A DNA stretch of 28,718 nt from WYEN01 sp049976205. GTDB taxonomy: Archaea > Thermoproteota > Thermoprotei_A > Sulfolobales > AG1. The stretch lies in NCBI GenBank assembly GCA_049976205.1, contig JBMFIR010000017.1, positions 1-28,718 on the forward strand, given 5' to 3'. Made by a program: the position numbers and the translations under genes. The notes beneath the pieces were generated by a model, which was given only the letters and a program-made list of their open reading frames with translations, made no database searches and had not been told where the DNA came from. Below are positions 1 through 9,416 of the stretch, in pieces (position 1 is the first letter of the stretch; each line of letters starts with the position of its first letter).

Positions 1-324
<324 letters not shown>

Positions 325-553
325 ACGGCCGCAGAGCCGTGGGGTTGCAGTGGGTGATCTATGTCTGTTGGGGTGTCTGCGTCAGGCCCGGAGCTCCTGG
401 GGTTAGAGCCCCAGTTTTCCGAGCCCCCATGTATATAGTAATCATAAGACTTATCCCCGCGGCTGGAGGCCACCTCCTCATCCCGAGGGTTTCACCCTCT
501 GTCGGGGTGAGCCGCCGCCGGTAGCCGCGGGATGTCCGGTGGGTTGCGAGCCA
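325..553 (-). other. Pre-16S rRNA leader with stable hairpins
   Basis: This is GC-rich sequence between the predicted rRNA transcription start (about 553) and the mature 16S end. It holds no credible ORF. Perfect inverted repeats are visible: 9-bp arms at 456-464 and 523-531 closing a roughly 75-nt domain; inside it a 6-bp hairpin with a 3-nt loop (485-490/494-499); a 6-bp hairpin at 397-402/409-414; and a 6-bp hairpin at 324-329/336-341 next to the mature 5' end. The inferred role is rRNA processing and folding. The 16S processing stem cannot be drawn because its 3' half lies outside the window. Confidence 0.7.
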
Positions 554-574
554 TTAATATTATTGTCTTACAGA

Positions 575-583
575 GCTTATAAT
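575..583 (-). promoter_or_regulatory. rRNA operon promoter (TATA box)
   Basis: The minus strand reads ATTATAAGC at 583-575, a good crenarchaeal TATA box. The usual spacing of about 25 nt puts initiation near 553-556. It sits only about 20 bp downstream of the nuoN stop, so the rRNA genes lie just behind the nuo operon in the same orientation, and read-through is possible. Confidence 0.6.
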
Positions 584-602
584 ATTTTGTCTCGGATCAA
601 CA

Positions 603-2156
603 CTATATGAGTCTTAAATATATTATCAGAACAGGTGCTAGGAGACCTAGTATAATAACTAAGAATGAAGCCATGTATGGATTAAGTAGATCAGGTCTTT
701 GAGACCTAGTATCAGATGACCCTCCTAATCCTCTGACCTCAATAGATATAGCTCTCATAATATTGAGATAGTAAAATACAGAGAAAACACTAGCTAAAAC
801 ACCTAGCAAAGCCAGCCAAGGAATAGGCCCTATGTAGAGCCTGGGGTCCCTATAAGTGGCAGATAAGAATAGAAATAGTTTACCCCAGAAACCAGGAAGT
901 GGAGGAACACCAATTAAATTAGCTAAGTGAATAATAACAGAAGTCTTCAAAGTACCAGGTTTCTCAGAAACTCCCGCAACAACAGATAAGTCAGATGAGC
1001 CATAAACACTCCTCATAAAACCAGTTAAGATAAACATACTAGACTTACTAATAGAGTAAGCAAGAACATGAAGTAAAACACCAGTTAAAGAGAAGAAGTA
1101 TGCAGGTGAATAAACAGGAGCAATACTGAAAACAGCGACACCAATAAATATGAAGCCTATATGAGCTACAGAACTGAAAGCCAAGATCCTCTGGATACTA
1201 ACTTGGGTGAGAGGAGTGATAGAACCAATCAACATACTCAAAACAGCCAGCAAAGCAACAATATAAAAGAAAACACCAGAATCAATACCTAACTTAGCGT
1301 AAGAAGAAACAGAACCTAGATCAAAGATAAAGCGAGCAAATCTCAGCAAAAGACCTACTAGACCAATCTTTATAAAACCAGCAACAGCGGCAACAGCGTA
1401 CGGAGAACCTCTACCATATACATCAGGAAGCCAGAAATGAAATGGGGCAGAACCTAGCTTAAACCCTAAAGCAACCAATAGCATCGACACAGACAAAACC
1501 AGAATCAATCTATACAGATCATGCCCAACAAACCCATACACCACGCCTCTAGGATACGTAATGAAATTAAATAATATAAAGAAGCCCAATCCAAATAGAA
1601 GAAACTGTGAAGCAACAACACCAACAATAGCATATCTCGAAGAAGCATCAAGAGACAAAGGATCCTTAAATAATGCAATAACAGCATATGAAGCTATAGA
1701 TAGGGTAGCCCACGAAACAATTATAGGGATAATTGAACCAAGGCTATCAATACTATACGTAATACTATACATACTTATCAGTATAGAGCCCAATACACCT
1801 AATAGAGAAACAGCTAACACAGAAACAGTGTCACTAGAGTCAAGAGGGTAAGATGAAACAACAATAAAACCGCTAATGAGGATTGATAATGAGACGAGAA
1901 GAACTATCTCATCTACTCCACTAAAATATGGGAATAAACCAGACACAGGCACAGGATAACCTGGATAAAGAATAATTAGGATAACCAAATAGATCAGTAG
2001 GAAAAGTAGTATAGCCCTCGACATATTTCTAGAGAAAGATAAGCCAATATCAAAGATCTTAGAAACAGCTAGAGCAATAAAACCTCCTATTAATAGAGAG
2101 ATTAATAGTGGAATGTATAAGTTATATAACAAATACACGATATATACTATGTCCAT
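603..2156 (-). CDS. nuoN: Complex I-like proton-pumping subunit NuoN
   Basis: This is a polytopic membrane protein of about 517 aa with roughly 14 hydrophobic helices, of the ND2/NuoN antiporter-like family and one of three proton-channel subunits of the membrane arm. The motif FHFWLPDVYGRGSPYAVAAV, followed by a helix containing a conserved Lys, and the VQRILAFSSVAHIGFI segment are typical. It is last in the nuo operon, after nuoL. The ATG at 2156 is preferred because GAGGTGAGGTGG lies just upstream; an in-frame GTG at 2162 is the alternative. The stop is TAG at 605-603, followed at once by the rRNA promoter. Assignment as N rather than another antiporter paralogue rests on order and length. 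Confidence 0.9.
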   Translation of the reverse strand: MDIVYIVYLLYNLYIPLLISLLIGGFIALAVSKIFDIGLSFSRNMSRAILLFLLIYLVILIILYPGYPVPVSGLFPYFSGVDEIVLLVSLSILISGFIVVSSYPLDSSDTVSVLAVSLLGVLGSILISMYSITYSIDSLGSIIPIIVSWATLSIASYAVIALFKDPLSLDASSRYAIVGVVASQFLLFGLGFFILFNFITYPRGVVYGFVGHDLYRLILVLSVSMLLVALGFKLGSAPFHFWLPDVYGRGSPYAVAAVAGFIKIGLVGLLLRFARFIFDLGSVSSYAKLGIDSGVFFYIVALLAVLSMLIGSITPLTQVSIQRILAFSSVAHIGFIFIGVAVFSIAPVYSPAYFFSLTGVLLHVLAYSISKSSMFILTGFMRSVYGSSDLSVVAGVSEKPGTLKTSVIIHLANLIGVPPLPGFWGKLFLFLSATYRDPRLYIGPIPWLALLGVLASVFSVFYYLNIMRAISIEVRGLGGSSDTRSQRPDLLNPYMASFLVIILGLLAPVLIIYLRLI

Positions 2157-2163
2157 AACCACC

Positions 2164-4200
2164 TCACCTCATCCACACACCCAGTAGTAAAAGCACCAAG
2201 AACCCAATTAATAGAGCAACTAAATAAAAATTCATAAGACCGAATTGAATAGTTCTCAAAGCCCTACTCAGACGATCAGCAAATACAGTTAAATATCTGT
2301 GGTAGAATCCGTCTATAACAAGATCCTCAAAGTATCTCCCGACATAATTAATTAAACCAGAGAAACCATCAACAAAAACTACGTAGAGGACAGAGTTAAT
2401 ATCCCACCTATCATAGAGAAAATCATGTAATGTCTTGATCAAGGCTATACCTGATATCCTTGGATAAATCTCTCTCTTCATAAACTGATAAACAGACACA
2501 GCAAAAAACACGGCTACTAAAGCAATTATTAGTGATATAGTCATTGTCTCGACTTCAAAATGAATCTTCTCTACACCCTTGATTGGTAGAGTTGCTAAAA
2601 TAACATGAGCAAAATAACCATAACTAAACATCCAGAAGAAACCTATTAAAACGGAGGAAATAGCTAAGATCAGGTAAGGAATATACATAATAGAGCTGGG
2701 CTCGTACGCATGATGTTTTTCATCACTAGATCTCATGAATAAATAACCAACAGCTCTCATAGAGTAAAACGATGTTAAGAAAGCTGTTACAAGAAGCAGA
2801 ACAGGGATCACCAGTAAACCGGTTAAGGCCGACGTCTCAACAACAAGATCCTTGCTCCAGAAACCTGCCAGCGGAGGTACTGCGGCTAGTGATAAAGCAG
2901 CTAAGTAGCTAGATAACGTAGTTATCTTCATGTAACTCGCTAAACCCTTCATATCATTAATATACCTACTATGAACAGCATGGATCAATGCACCAGCGGT
3001 TAGGAATAAGGCAGCTTTAAAAACAGCGTGGCTAAGAAGATGAGAGAATCCTGCCACAATACCTAGTCCAGGCTCACTGATCAAGCCTGAGGAGGCTGTA
3101 GCGACAAACATATAGCCTATCTGTGAAGCCGTTGAAAAAGCCCATATAAGCTTAAGCTCTCTAGCAACCACAGCCATGGTAGCCATCATAAAAGCTGTGA
3201 AGGCCCCCAGTGAAGCAATAATAACAAAATACTCTCTGACTTGATAAAGAACTTCCTCACCACCCAGAGAGGCAACAGAGATGAATATTGGGGAGAACCT
3301 TAACATGAAGTAAACACCTGCCTTAACCATCGTAGCCGCGTGAATAAGAGCAGAAACACTCGCAGGACCCGTCATCGCAGTAACTAACCATTCATGTAAC
3401 GGAAACTGCGCACTCTTAGCCAAAGCGCCTAAACTAGTTATGAATAAAAATAGTGTCAAGATACCATAGGAGGAGAGAACCTTAAAAATATTTGCTAAAG
3501 TAGTGCTCGCATATAGATCTGGTATAAAACTCGTCTTAGCAGAGAATACTATGAAGCCGAGACCTAGTAAAAGACCTATATCAGCAATACCAGTCATCAC
3601 AATAGCTCTCACCCCTGAGTGGCTGGGTGAGAAAAACATCGATTTACCTAAGGCACTTCTCCCTTTATCTCCCACGTATGTGAGCTCATCATCATCTCTA
3701 TACCAGTGACCAATAAGAGCGTATGATGCGAGAGAAGTCCCCTCCCAACCAATTATAAATAGAAGAAGATCACCAGCCAAGACCAGTAGAAGCATTGAGC
3801 CCACGAAAAACGTGAAAAACACCCAGTATCTATGCTCACCATAATCATTCTCCATATACTTGAGACTATATACAGCTATTAATAGAGAAATCCACGCAAC
3901 CATTAGAGCCATTATAGAGGATAAACCATCTACATAGCTCACCAACCTAAAGACTACACTGGTTTCTCTAGAAATAGGTATAGTGAACCAGATAGTGTCT
4001 CTTGATATAATAACTGTTGAAGGATTACTCCAAATAATAGCTAGGAGAGGCAGTGTTAATATTGCTGAGACAGCTATAGAGAAGACACCTACAAACCCAG
4101 ATAATCTTTTTTTATAGAGACCCACTAAACCAGCTAGGGCTGCACCTAAGAAAGGCGTTAACCAAATCAGATCAGACCACCAAATAATCTGAGCACCCAC
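2164..4200 (-). CDS. nuoL: Complex I-like proton-pumping subunit NuoL
   Basis: This 678-aa integral membrane protein is of ND5/NuoL type. The diagnostic segments are LLFIIGWEGTSLASYALIGH, containing the conserved helix-5 Glu, and SAQFPLHEWLVTAMTGPASV followed by SALIHAATMVKAG. The C-terminal part beyond about residue 530, with a long polar and amphipathic stretch and a final membrane helix, fits the lateral helix and anchor that distinguish L from M and N. It starts at GTG 4200, three bases after nuoM stops. The gene order K-M-L-N has L and M swapped compared with the common K-L-M-N order. Confidence 0.92.
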   Translation of the reverse strand: MGAQIIWWSDLIWLTPFLGAALAGLVGLYKKRLSGFVGVFSIAVSAILTLPLLAIIWSNPSTVIISRDTIWFTIPISRETSVVFRLVSYVDGLSSIMALMVAWISLLIAVYSLKYMENDYGEHRYWVFFTFFVGSMLLLVLAGDLLLFIIGWEGTSLASYALIGHWYRDDDELTYVGDKGRSALGKSMFFSPSHSGVRAIVMTGIADIGLLLGLGFIVFSAKTSFIPDLYASTTLANIFKVLSSYGILTLFLFITSLGALAKSAQFPLHEWLVTAMTGPASVSALIHAATMVKAGVYFMLRFSPIFISVASLGGEEVLYQVREYFVIIASLGAFTAFMMATMAVVARELKLIWAFSTASQIGYMFVATASSGLISEPGLGIVAGFSHLLSHAVFKAALFLTAGALIHAVHSRYINDMKGLASYMKITTLSSYLAALSLAAVPPLAGFWSKDLVVETSALTGLLVIPVLLLVTAFLTSFYSMRAVGYLFMRSSDEKHHAYEPSSIMYIPYLILAISSVLIGFFWMFSYGYFAHVILATLPIKGVEKIHFEVETMTISLIIALVAVFFAVSVYQFMKREIYPRISGIALIKTLHDFLYDRWDINSVLYVVFVDGFSGLINYVGRYFEDLVIDGFYHRYLTVFADRLSRALRTIQFGLMNFYLVALLIGFLVLLLLGVWMR

Positions 4201-4203
4201 TTC

Positions 4204-5739
4204 TCACCACCCTCTCACAAGACTTAAAATAATTTTGAGATAAAGTAGTTCAGGAGTATAATTAAAGCTACTTAATAGGAAACTAATTAATACCAGCATC
4301 AAAATTGATAAGAGGGCTACCGAGAAAGTAGTTAATGAAATCTCTGGCGAGGTCTCACGTATCTCTTCATCAGATCTTCTCTGACCAAAGAATATTCTCC
4401 TCATAGTCACAAAACTATAAACAATAGTTAGACCAAACCCTAAGAAACCTAATATAGCAAGAGCAACTACCTCAGATACGTTGCCTACCTGAGACATTAA
4501 GTAAATAATAAAACCAGAAACAATAAAGAACTTACTTATAACACCCATTGTTGGGGGTAGACCAGATATCGTTAGAAAACCGAGTAGAGCTGAACTCGCT
4601 GTATAATTCATCGTTGAGGCTAAACCACCCATCTTCCTCATATCTCGCAGACCGTGACCACTAAAAATTATACCTCCTGCAGTCATGAACAAAGTAGCCT
4701 TACCAAGCGCATGTGTTAAGTAGTGCAGAACAGCGCCTATTAAACCAGCTGGTGTTAATGTGGATACGCCCAGTAATATATAACCCATCTGAGATATGCT
4801 GCTATAAGCTAAGAATCTCTTGTAATCATTCTGGAATAGAGCTACTAAACCACCATATATCATTGTTAGTAGAGCCCACAGGATCAAGTAGTACTGAAAA
4901 GTACAGAATATATGTGGAAATAACGTAACTAATACACGCACCAGACCCAGACCAGCTAAGCCAATCAAGTTAGGACTTAGTAAAGCTGATACGGGTGTTG
5001 GAGCCTCAGCATGCGCATATGGGAGCCATATATGGAAACCTAGTGCAGGTAGCTTGACCATGAGACCAATTAGTATGAGTAGAAACACGGAAAACTGCAT
5101 ACCTAAGACACCGAGAATCTTCTCTCCGTATCCAATCATGTAGTAAGGTTTCTCGGGAGATATAAAATCAAATGTCCCTGCATTAATTCCGTATATTAAT
5201 GAGCCTAATAGAAATAATAAAGCACCAACATGAGTCCATATGAAGTACATAATACCTATCCTGATCCTCGCCCCATAACCGTAGAGAGCTACTAGTATAA
5301 AGGATGTTATTAAAGAGATCTCTAGAAAAACATAAAATTCTATTAGATTATTCGATAATGCAACACCATTCATTGACAATGCAAAAAGTAAGTAATTCAC
5401 GTAATAAACTCTCCAAGAACCATATCCTAATTCTCTGAATCTATGCTCCATGTACGGATACGAGTACAGAGAAACTATACTAGAGACCAGTGATATTCCT
5501 AGAAGAAACGGTATATTGTATGAGTCTATGAAGAAGCCGAAGACGCCTATCGATGCTGAACCAAAGATCTTCTCAAAATACGGAATACCGTAGACTACAG
5601 GTGTTAGAACATAAATTAGGAGACTATAGAGTATAGCAGTAAATGAAGCTATTGAACCAAATCTACCTGATAATCTCGGTGTGAGAGCTATTATAAGAGT
5701 CATTAACGCAGGAATAAGTATTGAGCTTAGAAGAATCAC
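4204..5739 (-). CDS. nuoM: Complex I-like proton-pumping subunit NuoM
   Basis: This is a 511-aa, roughly 14-helix antiporter-like subunit of ND4/NuoM type. It shows FYVFLEISLITSFILVALYG (the helix-5 Glu), GFHIWLPYAHAEAPTPVSAL with preceding Lys in VKLPALGFH, and YKRFLAYSSISQMGYILLG with a Lys/Arg pair. It lacks the C-terminal lateral-helix extension of NuoL. The GTG start at 5739 overlaps the nuoK stop by 4 nt (GTGA), which indicates translational coupling. It would act in the cytoplasmic membrane as one proton channel of the complex. Confidence 0.92.
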   Translation of the reverse strand: MILLSSILIPALMTLIIALTPRLSGRFGSIASFTAILYSLLIYVLTPVVYGIPYFEKIFGSASIGVFGFFIDSYNIPFLLGISLVSSIVSLYSYPYMEHRFRELGYGSWRVYYVNYLLFALSMNGVALSNNLIEFYVFLEISLITSFILVALYGYGARIRIGIMYFIWTHVGALLFLLGSLIYGINAGTFDFISPEKPYYMIGYGEKILGVLGMQFSVFLLILIGLMVKLPALGFHIWLPYAHAEAPTPVSALLSPNLIGLAGLGLVRVLVTLFPHIFCTFQYYLILWALLTMIYGGLVALFQNDYKRFLAYSSISQMGYILLGVSTLTPAGLIGAVLHYLTHALGKATLFMTAGGIIFSGHGLRDMRKMGGLASTMNYTASSALLGFLTISGLPPTMGVISKFFIVSGFIIYLMSQVGNVSEVVALAILGFLGFGLTIVYSFVTMRRIFFGQRRSDEEIRETSPEISLTTFSVALLSILMLVLISFLLSSFNYTPELLYLKIILSLVRGW

Positions 5740-6092
5740 TTCTCCTCACCCCCCATAGTCAAGTCTCTAATTATTTTCTCCTCAGTATCAATCTTCTTCA
5801 ATACACCATATCTAATTAATGCAATAAGGATCGAGAATGTAACAACTATTTCGCTAACAGCTAGCAATATAGAGACTAGAACCAGTGTAGAGATATAGCC
5901 AGCTGCGTAAGGTGTCAAAATAATGCCTCCGAGATAGGAGTAAATATATGAGAAGAAACCCACGATAATTAGTATGAAGGCATTGAACATTATTTCTGCT
6001 GAAATAAGTATTCTAGCAATATTCCTACTCGATAATATACCATAGATAGATATAGCCAGTAATATAGAGGCTGTTAAAAGCACGTAATTCAT
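5736..6092 (-). CDS. nuoK: Complex I-like membrane subunit NuoK
   Basis: This 118-aa protein has three predicted membrane helices, the NuoK/ND4L/MnhC architecture. The second helix region ARILISAEIMFNAFILIIVGF contains the conserved Glu in SAEIM, and the third (LLAVSEIVVTFSILIALI) contains another membrane Glu. These are known proton-path residues in the family. The family is usually about 100 aa; the extra length is a charged C-terminal tail. It overlaps nuoJ upstream by 4 nt (ATGA) and nuoM downstream by 4 nt. Confidence 0.92.
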   Translation of the reverse strand: MNYVLLTASILLAISIYGILSSRNIARILISAEIMFNAFILIIVGFFSYIYSYLGGIILTPYAAGYISTLVLVSILLAVSEIVVTFSILIALIRYGVLKKIDTEEKIIRDLTMGGEEK

Positions 6093-6574
6093 TCTCTCAC
6101 TCTCTTCATAGCAATTAATAGAGATACAAATAGAGATAAAGCACTAACAGAGGCTATTATCATGATAAGAATAGAGTAGTTAGCAACAAGATACTCAGCA
6201 ATATAAGCATAGTCTGGTTTATCAAGAACTATAGTACTATTCTCAGTCTTTATGGAGATATACGCCAGAGGAAATGCTGACAGAATAGCCACTAAGAAAG
6301 CCGGGATCCTGAGACTCCTTACCTCTCTAGGAAACTCCTCTCTCAGCAACAATGTAGTCATTACTATAAATAGTACACCGGCACCGACATAAACCAAGAC
6401 GTGAATAACACCTAGAGTAGGCAGACCTAAGAGAGATATTAGAGTAGCCACTAAAAGCCCTAGTATTGATAAGTAAACAGCTGAGTAGACAAGGTTCCTC
6501 GATAATATAATCATTAACCCGCTCAGTATCGTGAAGAAACTTATAGATATAAATAATAAATCTGTGTACCCCAT
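6089..6574 (-). CDS. nuoJ: Complex I-like membrane subunit NuoJ
   Basis: This is a membrane protein of about 161 aa with five hydrophobic segments, of the NuoJ/ND6 family. It carries the helix-3 signature LPTLGVIHVLVYVGAGVLFIVM, a pi-bulge helix in ND6. The ATG at 6574 is chosen because GGGTGA sits four bases upstream and the start then falls just after the nuoI stop. An upstream ATG at 6646 would create a 68-nt overlap with nuoI and add 24 non-hydrophobic residues. It lies between nuoI and nuoK and overlaps nuoK by 4 nt. Confidence 0.9.
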   Translation of the reverse strand: MGYTDLLFISISFFTILSGLMIILSRNLVYSAVYLSILGLLVATLISLLGLPTLGVIHVLVYVGAGVLFIVMTTLLLREEFPREVRSLRIPAFLVAILSAFPLAYISIKTENSTIVLDKPDYAYIAEYLVANYSILIMIIASVSALSLFVSLLIAMKRVRE

Positions 6575-6578
6575 AGAG

Positions 6579-7142
6579 TCACCCACTACTTTCATATCGC
6601 AAGCCTCGGTTTTCATCAATAACAACTCTATACTTTTTACCAACAACTCTTCTCGGAGGTGTGTATTCCTCAGGTCTTTTAGTAAATTCTTCTAAGGTAG
6701 TCAACATATCCTCGAATCTATAGAAAGCCACATCATGAATCTTATATGTCTCGAAGGCTTCGACTGGACATATATCAACACAGAAGTAGCAGAAGATACA
6801 CCTCCCCCAATTGATCGTAGGCACCTTCTTTTTGTCTTTCAAAACAAGTCTTATGGCATCTGCGGGACAAACAATGTCACATAATGAACATCCAATACAT
6901 TTATCAACATCAACTCTAAACATACCTCTGTAGCCGTCGGGGTACTCAATATCTTTATATGGATAATCAATAGTTATTCTCATAGGCTTAGCCACATATT
7001 TAAAACCTGTTGCTAATGCATCTATATTTCTCTGAATGACTCTTCCAGGGGGAGGGGTCTTCACACTAAGAACCTTTACCTTATCTGTTCCTTTATTTAT
7101 CAACTCTTTAACCCTGGGATCTAGTTGCTCCGGGAGATACAT
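6579..7142 (-). CDS. nuoI: Complex I-like iron-sulfur subunit NuoI (2x[4Fe-4S])
   Basis: This 187-aa soluble ferredoxin-like subunit has two classic cluster motifs, CIGCSLCDIVCP (about residues 82-93) and CIFCYFCVDICP (about 115-126). They would bind clusters N6a and N6b, which pass electrons to cluster N2 in NuoB. The N-terminal 60 residues, rich in Lys and Arg, probably lie against the membrane arm. The start ATG at 7142 is preceded by GAGGTGAT. With no NuoEFG present, NuoI is the likely entry point for electrons, perhaps from reduced ferredoxin, as inferred for other 11-subunit archaeal complexes. Confidence 0.95.
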   Translation of the reverse strand: MYLPEQLDPRVKELINKGTDKVKVLSVKTPPPGRVIQRNIDALATGFKYVAKPMRITIDYPYKDIEYPDGYRGMFRVDVDKCIGCSLCDIVCPADAIRLVLKDKKKVPTINWGRCIFCYFCVDICPVEAFETYKIHDVAFYRFEDMLTTLEEFTKRPEEYTPPRRVVGKKYRVVIDENRGLRYESSG

Positions 7143-7146
7143 ATCA

Positions 7147-8172
7147 TCACCTCAAGAAATATGATAATACGAGAGACCAAATCAACGATATAATAGATAG
7201 GATAAGCACCTGAGACCACCCTAATCTAATAGCCTGATCAACTCTATATCTTGGATACACAGATCTTAGAAAAACAGCAATAAGCATCAAAATCGATGCT
7301 TTGATTAATATAATGAAGCTTCCGATAAAATAAGACTCTACTAAATTATTCGAGAGAATCGGTAGCCAGCCTCCTAAGAAAACCATTGAGTATAGCATCG
7401 AGTAAACGTAGAGCTTGATATAAGCTATACCCATAGCAACACCATACATTAAGCCGCTATACTCAGTGTATGGCCCCATGACAAGCTCAGACTCAGCTTC
7501 AGAGATCTCGAATGGAAATCTACCAGTGATTCTTATAATAGCAATATACGCAACTAAAGCAGCTAAGGGGTTTAGTATGATGCCTGAGAGATACTTAGCT
7601 TGAGAATTCACAACATCACTCATATCAAGAGATCTAAATAGTAGAGCCATTGACAGTATTGAGATGATAAAGGGTATCTCATAAGAAATCATTAGGAAAG
7701 CCTCTCTCAGTGAACCAATAAAAGCAAACTTGTTATCTGACGCATAACCTGTAATTATAATAAAGATCGGGGCCGTGGAGAGTATAGCTAAGACAACTAG
7801 TATATTAGAGGAGACATATATCGGAGGCTCTATAAGAGGTGATACAGGGATAAATGCTACAGGGATAATAGCAAATATTAGTGCTAGAACAGGACCTGTT
7901 AGATAGGCGATCTTGTCTGCACCTTGTGGAATAATAAATTCCTGGAATGCGTATCTTATGAGATCAGCTACTAACTGTAGAACTCCACCAAATCTCCTAG
8001 ACACGTGCAGAGGACCATATCTAAGCTGAACAAGACCGGCAATTTTCCTCTCAGCCCAAATAATTAATATAACTAAAACCAGTACTGCTCCGAAACCTGG
8101 TAGAATAAATATATGAAGAAAATCATAGACTAATCTACCAGGGATCTCTAAAGGCCCCAGGCTAACTACCAT
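7147..8172 (-). CDS. nuoH: Complex I-like membrane subunit NuoH
   Basis: This 341-aa protein has about eight membrane helices, of the NuoH/ND1 family, which forms the quinone-entry chamber between the arms. The family hallmark RFPFEISEAESELVMGPYTEYSG is clear around residues 218-240 (the acidic loop), as are ERKIAGLVQLRYGP near the N-terminus and PYEIPF-like segments. The start codon overlaps the nuoD stop by one base (TAATG). Quinone type cannot be deduced. Confidence 0.95.
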   Translation of the reverse strand: MVVSLGPLEIPGRLVYDFLHIFILPGFGAVLVLVILIIWAERKIAGLVQLRYGPLHVSRRFGGVLQLVADLIRYAFQEFIIPQGADKIAYLTGPVLALIFAIIPVAFIPVSPLIEPPIYVSSNILVVLAILSTAPIFIIITGYASDNKFAFIGSLREAFLMISYEIPFIISILSMALLFRSLDMSDVVNSQAKYLSGIILNPLAALVAYIAIIRITGRFPFEISEAESELVMGPYTEYSGLMYGVAMGIAYIKLYVYSMLYSMVFLGGWLPILSNNLVESYFIGSFIILIKASILMLIAVFLRSVYPRYRVDQAIRLGWSQVLILSIISLIWSLVLSYFLR

Positions 8173-9416
8173 TATCTATCAGCCTCTGGAGGGAAATAAT
8201 CTAGAGAACCATAAATAGCTGGTAAATCAGCTATCCTGTGCCCAGGTATCAAGTATTTAAATAGAATCACATTTCTGAATGAAGGTGTTATGAATCTGAA
8301 TCTATATGGATTAGTAGATCCGTCACTAACAATATGAAATAGAGCCTCTCCTCTACCTGCTTCAACACGAGCCATAGCCTCGCCCTTAGGAGGCTTTAGA
8401 GTAGCCATTAGACTAGGTAGTTTAACTCTCCTCTGCTCGGCGTAGATCTTTTTCATTAAGGGGTTAAAGAGTCTCGATATCTGTGGGGATATGATCTCTC
8501 CACTGGGGATCTTCCTAATAGCCTGTCTAATAATATTGATGCTTTGCTCAATCTCCTTAAATCTGATCAAGCCTCTAGCGTAACCGTCTCCCTCCTCCGC
8601 TACCGGGATCATGAAATCTATTTCGTCATAAGCCTCGTAAGGTTCAACCATTCTAACATCATAATCTATACCTGAAGCTCTAACATTAGGCCCAGTTACA
8701 CCAAGTATTCTAGCGATATTAGGTTTGAGAATACCTACGTCCCTGAGTCTCCTCTCGACAACAGGGTTATTCAAAAAGATCTTCTCCCAGTCTCTAAGTC
8801 TCTTCTCAATATATTTTAGTCCTTTCTCGACCGCGTCAGGAAAGTTCTGAGGCATATCTCTTCTAACGCCACCGGGTATAACGTAAGCATAAGTGATCCT
8901 GGCTCCCGTCAACATGGTCGCGAGCTCAATCATAACCTCTCTGTCGCCAAAGGCCCACATAAACCCTGTTGAGTGTCCGAGGAATATTGCGAGAATACCT
9001 ATACCATATAAGTGACTAGCTATCCTAGTAATCTCTGCTAAAATAGTTCTGAGATATTTCGCTCTTGGAGGAACATCTATTCCCATGAGCTTCTCTAAGG
9101 CATTAACATAACCAATAGTCATTGGAGTAGTATCTAGTAAACTAGGTCTCTCAACAAGAGGAATAGTCTTTATATAAGCTCTATTCTCACTAAGTTTCTC
9201 AATAGTTCTATGAACAAAACCTATATCAGGATCGCATCTCACAATAACGTCTCCATCAACCCAAGCAAGAATCCTCATATGACCAGAGCCTGGATGTGTT
9301 GGACCTATCTGAAGCTCAATTAATCTCTCACCCTCCTCTTTAACTCCTGTCTCAACTACTCTAAATATCTCCCTAGCTAGCTCCTGAGTAATATCTTGAG
9401 AACCACTTACTTCCAA
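8172..9416 (-). CDS. nuoD: Complex I-like 49-kDa subunit NuoD
   Basis: This 414-aa protein is of the NuoD/HoxH-derived family. It contains IGPTHPGSGHMRI (quinone-site His), DPDIGFVHRTIEKLSENR and the conserved FGDREVMIELATMLTGARITYAY. The cysteine pairs that bind Ni in [NiFe] hydrogenases are absent at both N- and C-terminal positions (the C-terminus ends YFPPEADR), so this is a quinone-reducing complex rather than a hydrogenase. The TTG start at 9416 overlaps nuoC by 10 nt. Start choice is moderately certain; the N-terminal 35 residues before the conserved core are variable in the family. Confidence 0.95.
   Translation of the reverse strand: MEVSGSQDITQELAREIFRVVETGVKEEGERLIELQIGPTHPGSGHMRILAWVDGDVIVRCDPDIGFVHRTIEKLSENRAYIKTIPLVERPSLLDTTPMTIGYVNALEKLMGIDVPPRAKYLRTILAEITRIASHLYGIGILAIFLGHSTGFMWAFGDREVMIELATMLTGARITYAYVIPGGVRRDMPQNFPDAVEKGLKYIEKRLRDWEKIFLNNPVVERRLRDVGILKPNIARILGVTGPNVRASGIDYDVRMVEPYEAYDEIDFMIPVAEEGDGYARGLIRFKEIEQSINIIRQAIRKIPSGEIISPQISRLFNPLMKKIYAEQRRVKLPSLMATLKPPKGEAMARVEAGRGEALFHIVSDGSTNPYRFRFITPSFRNVILFKYLIPGHRIADLPAIYGSLDYFPPEADR

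Noticed and set aside
8172..9416. NuoD-like protein as a [NiFe]-hydrogenase large subunit
   Set aside because: The Cys pairs binding nickel are missing at both ends; the core matches NuoD.
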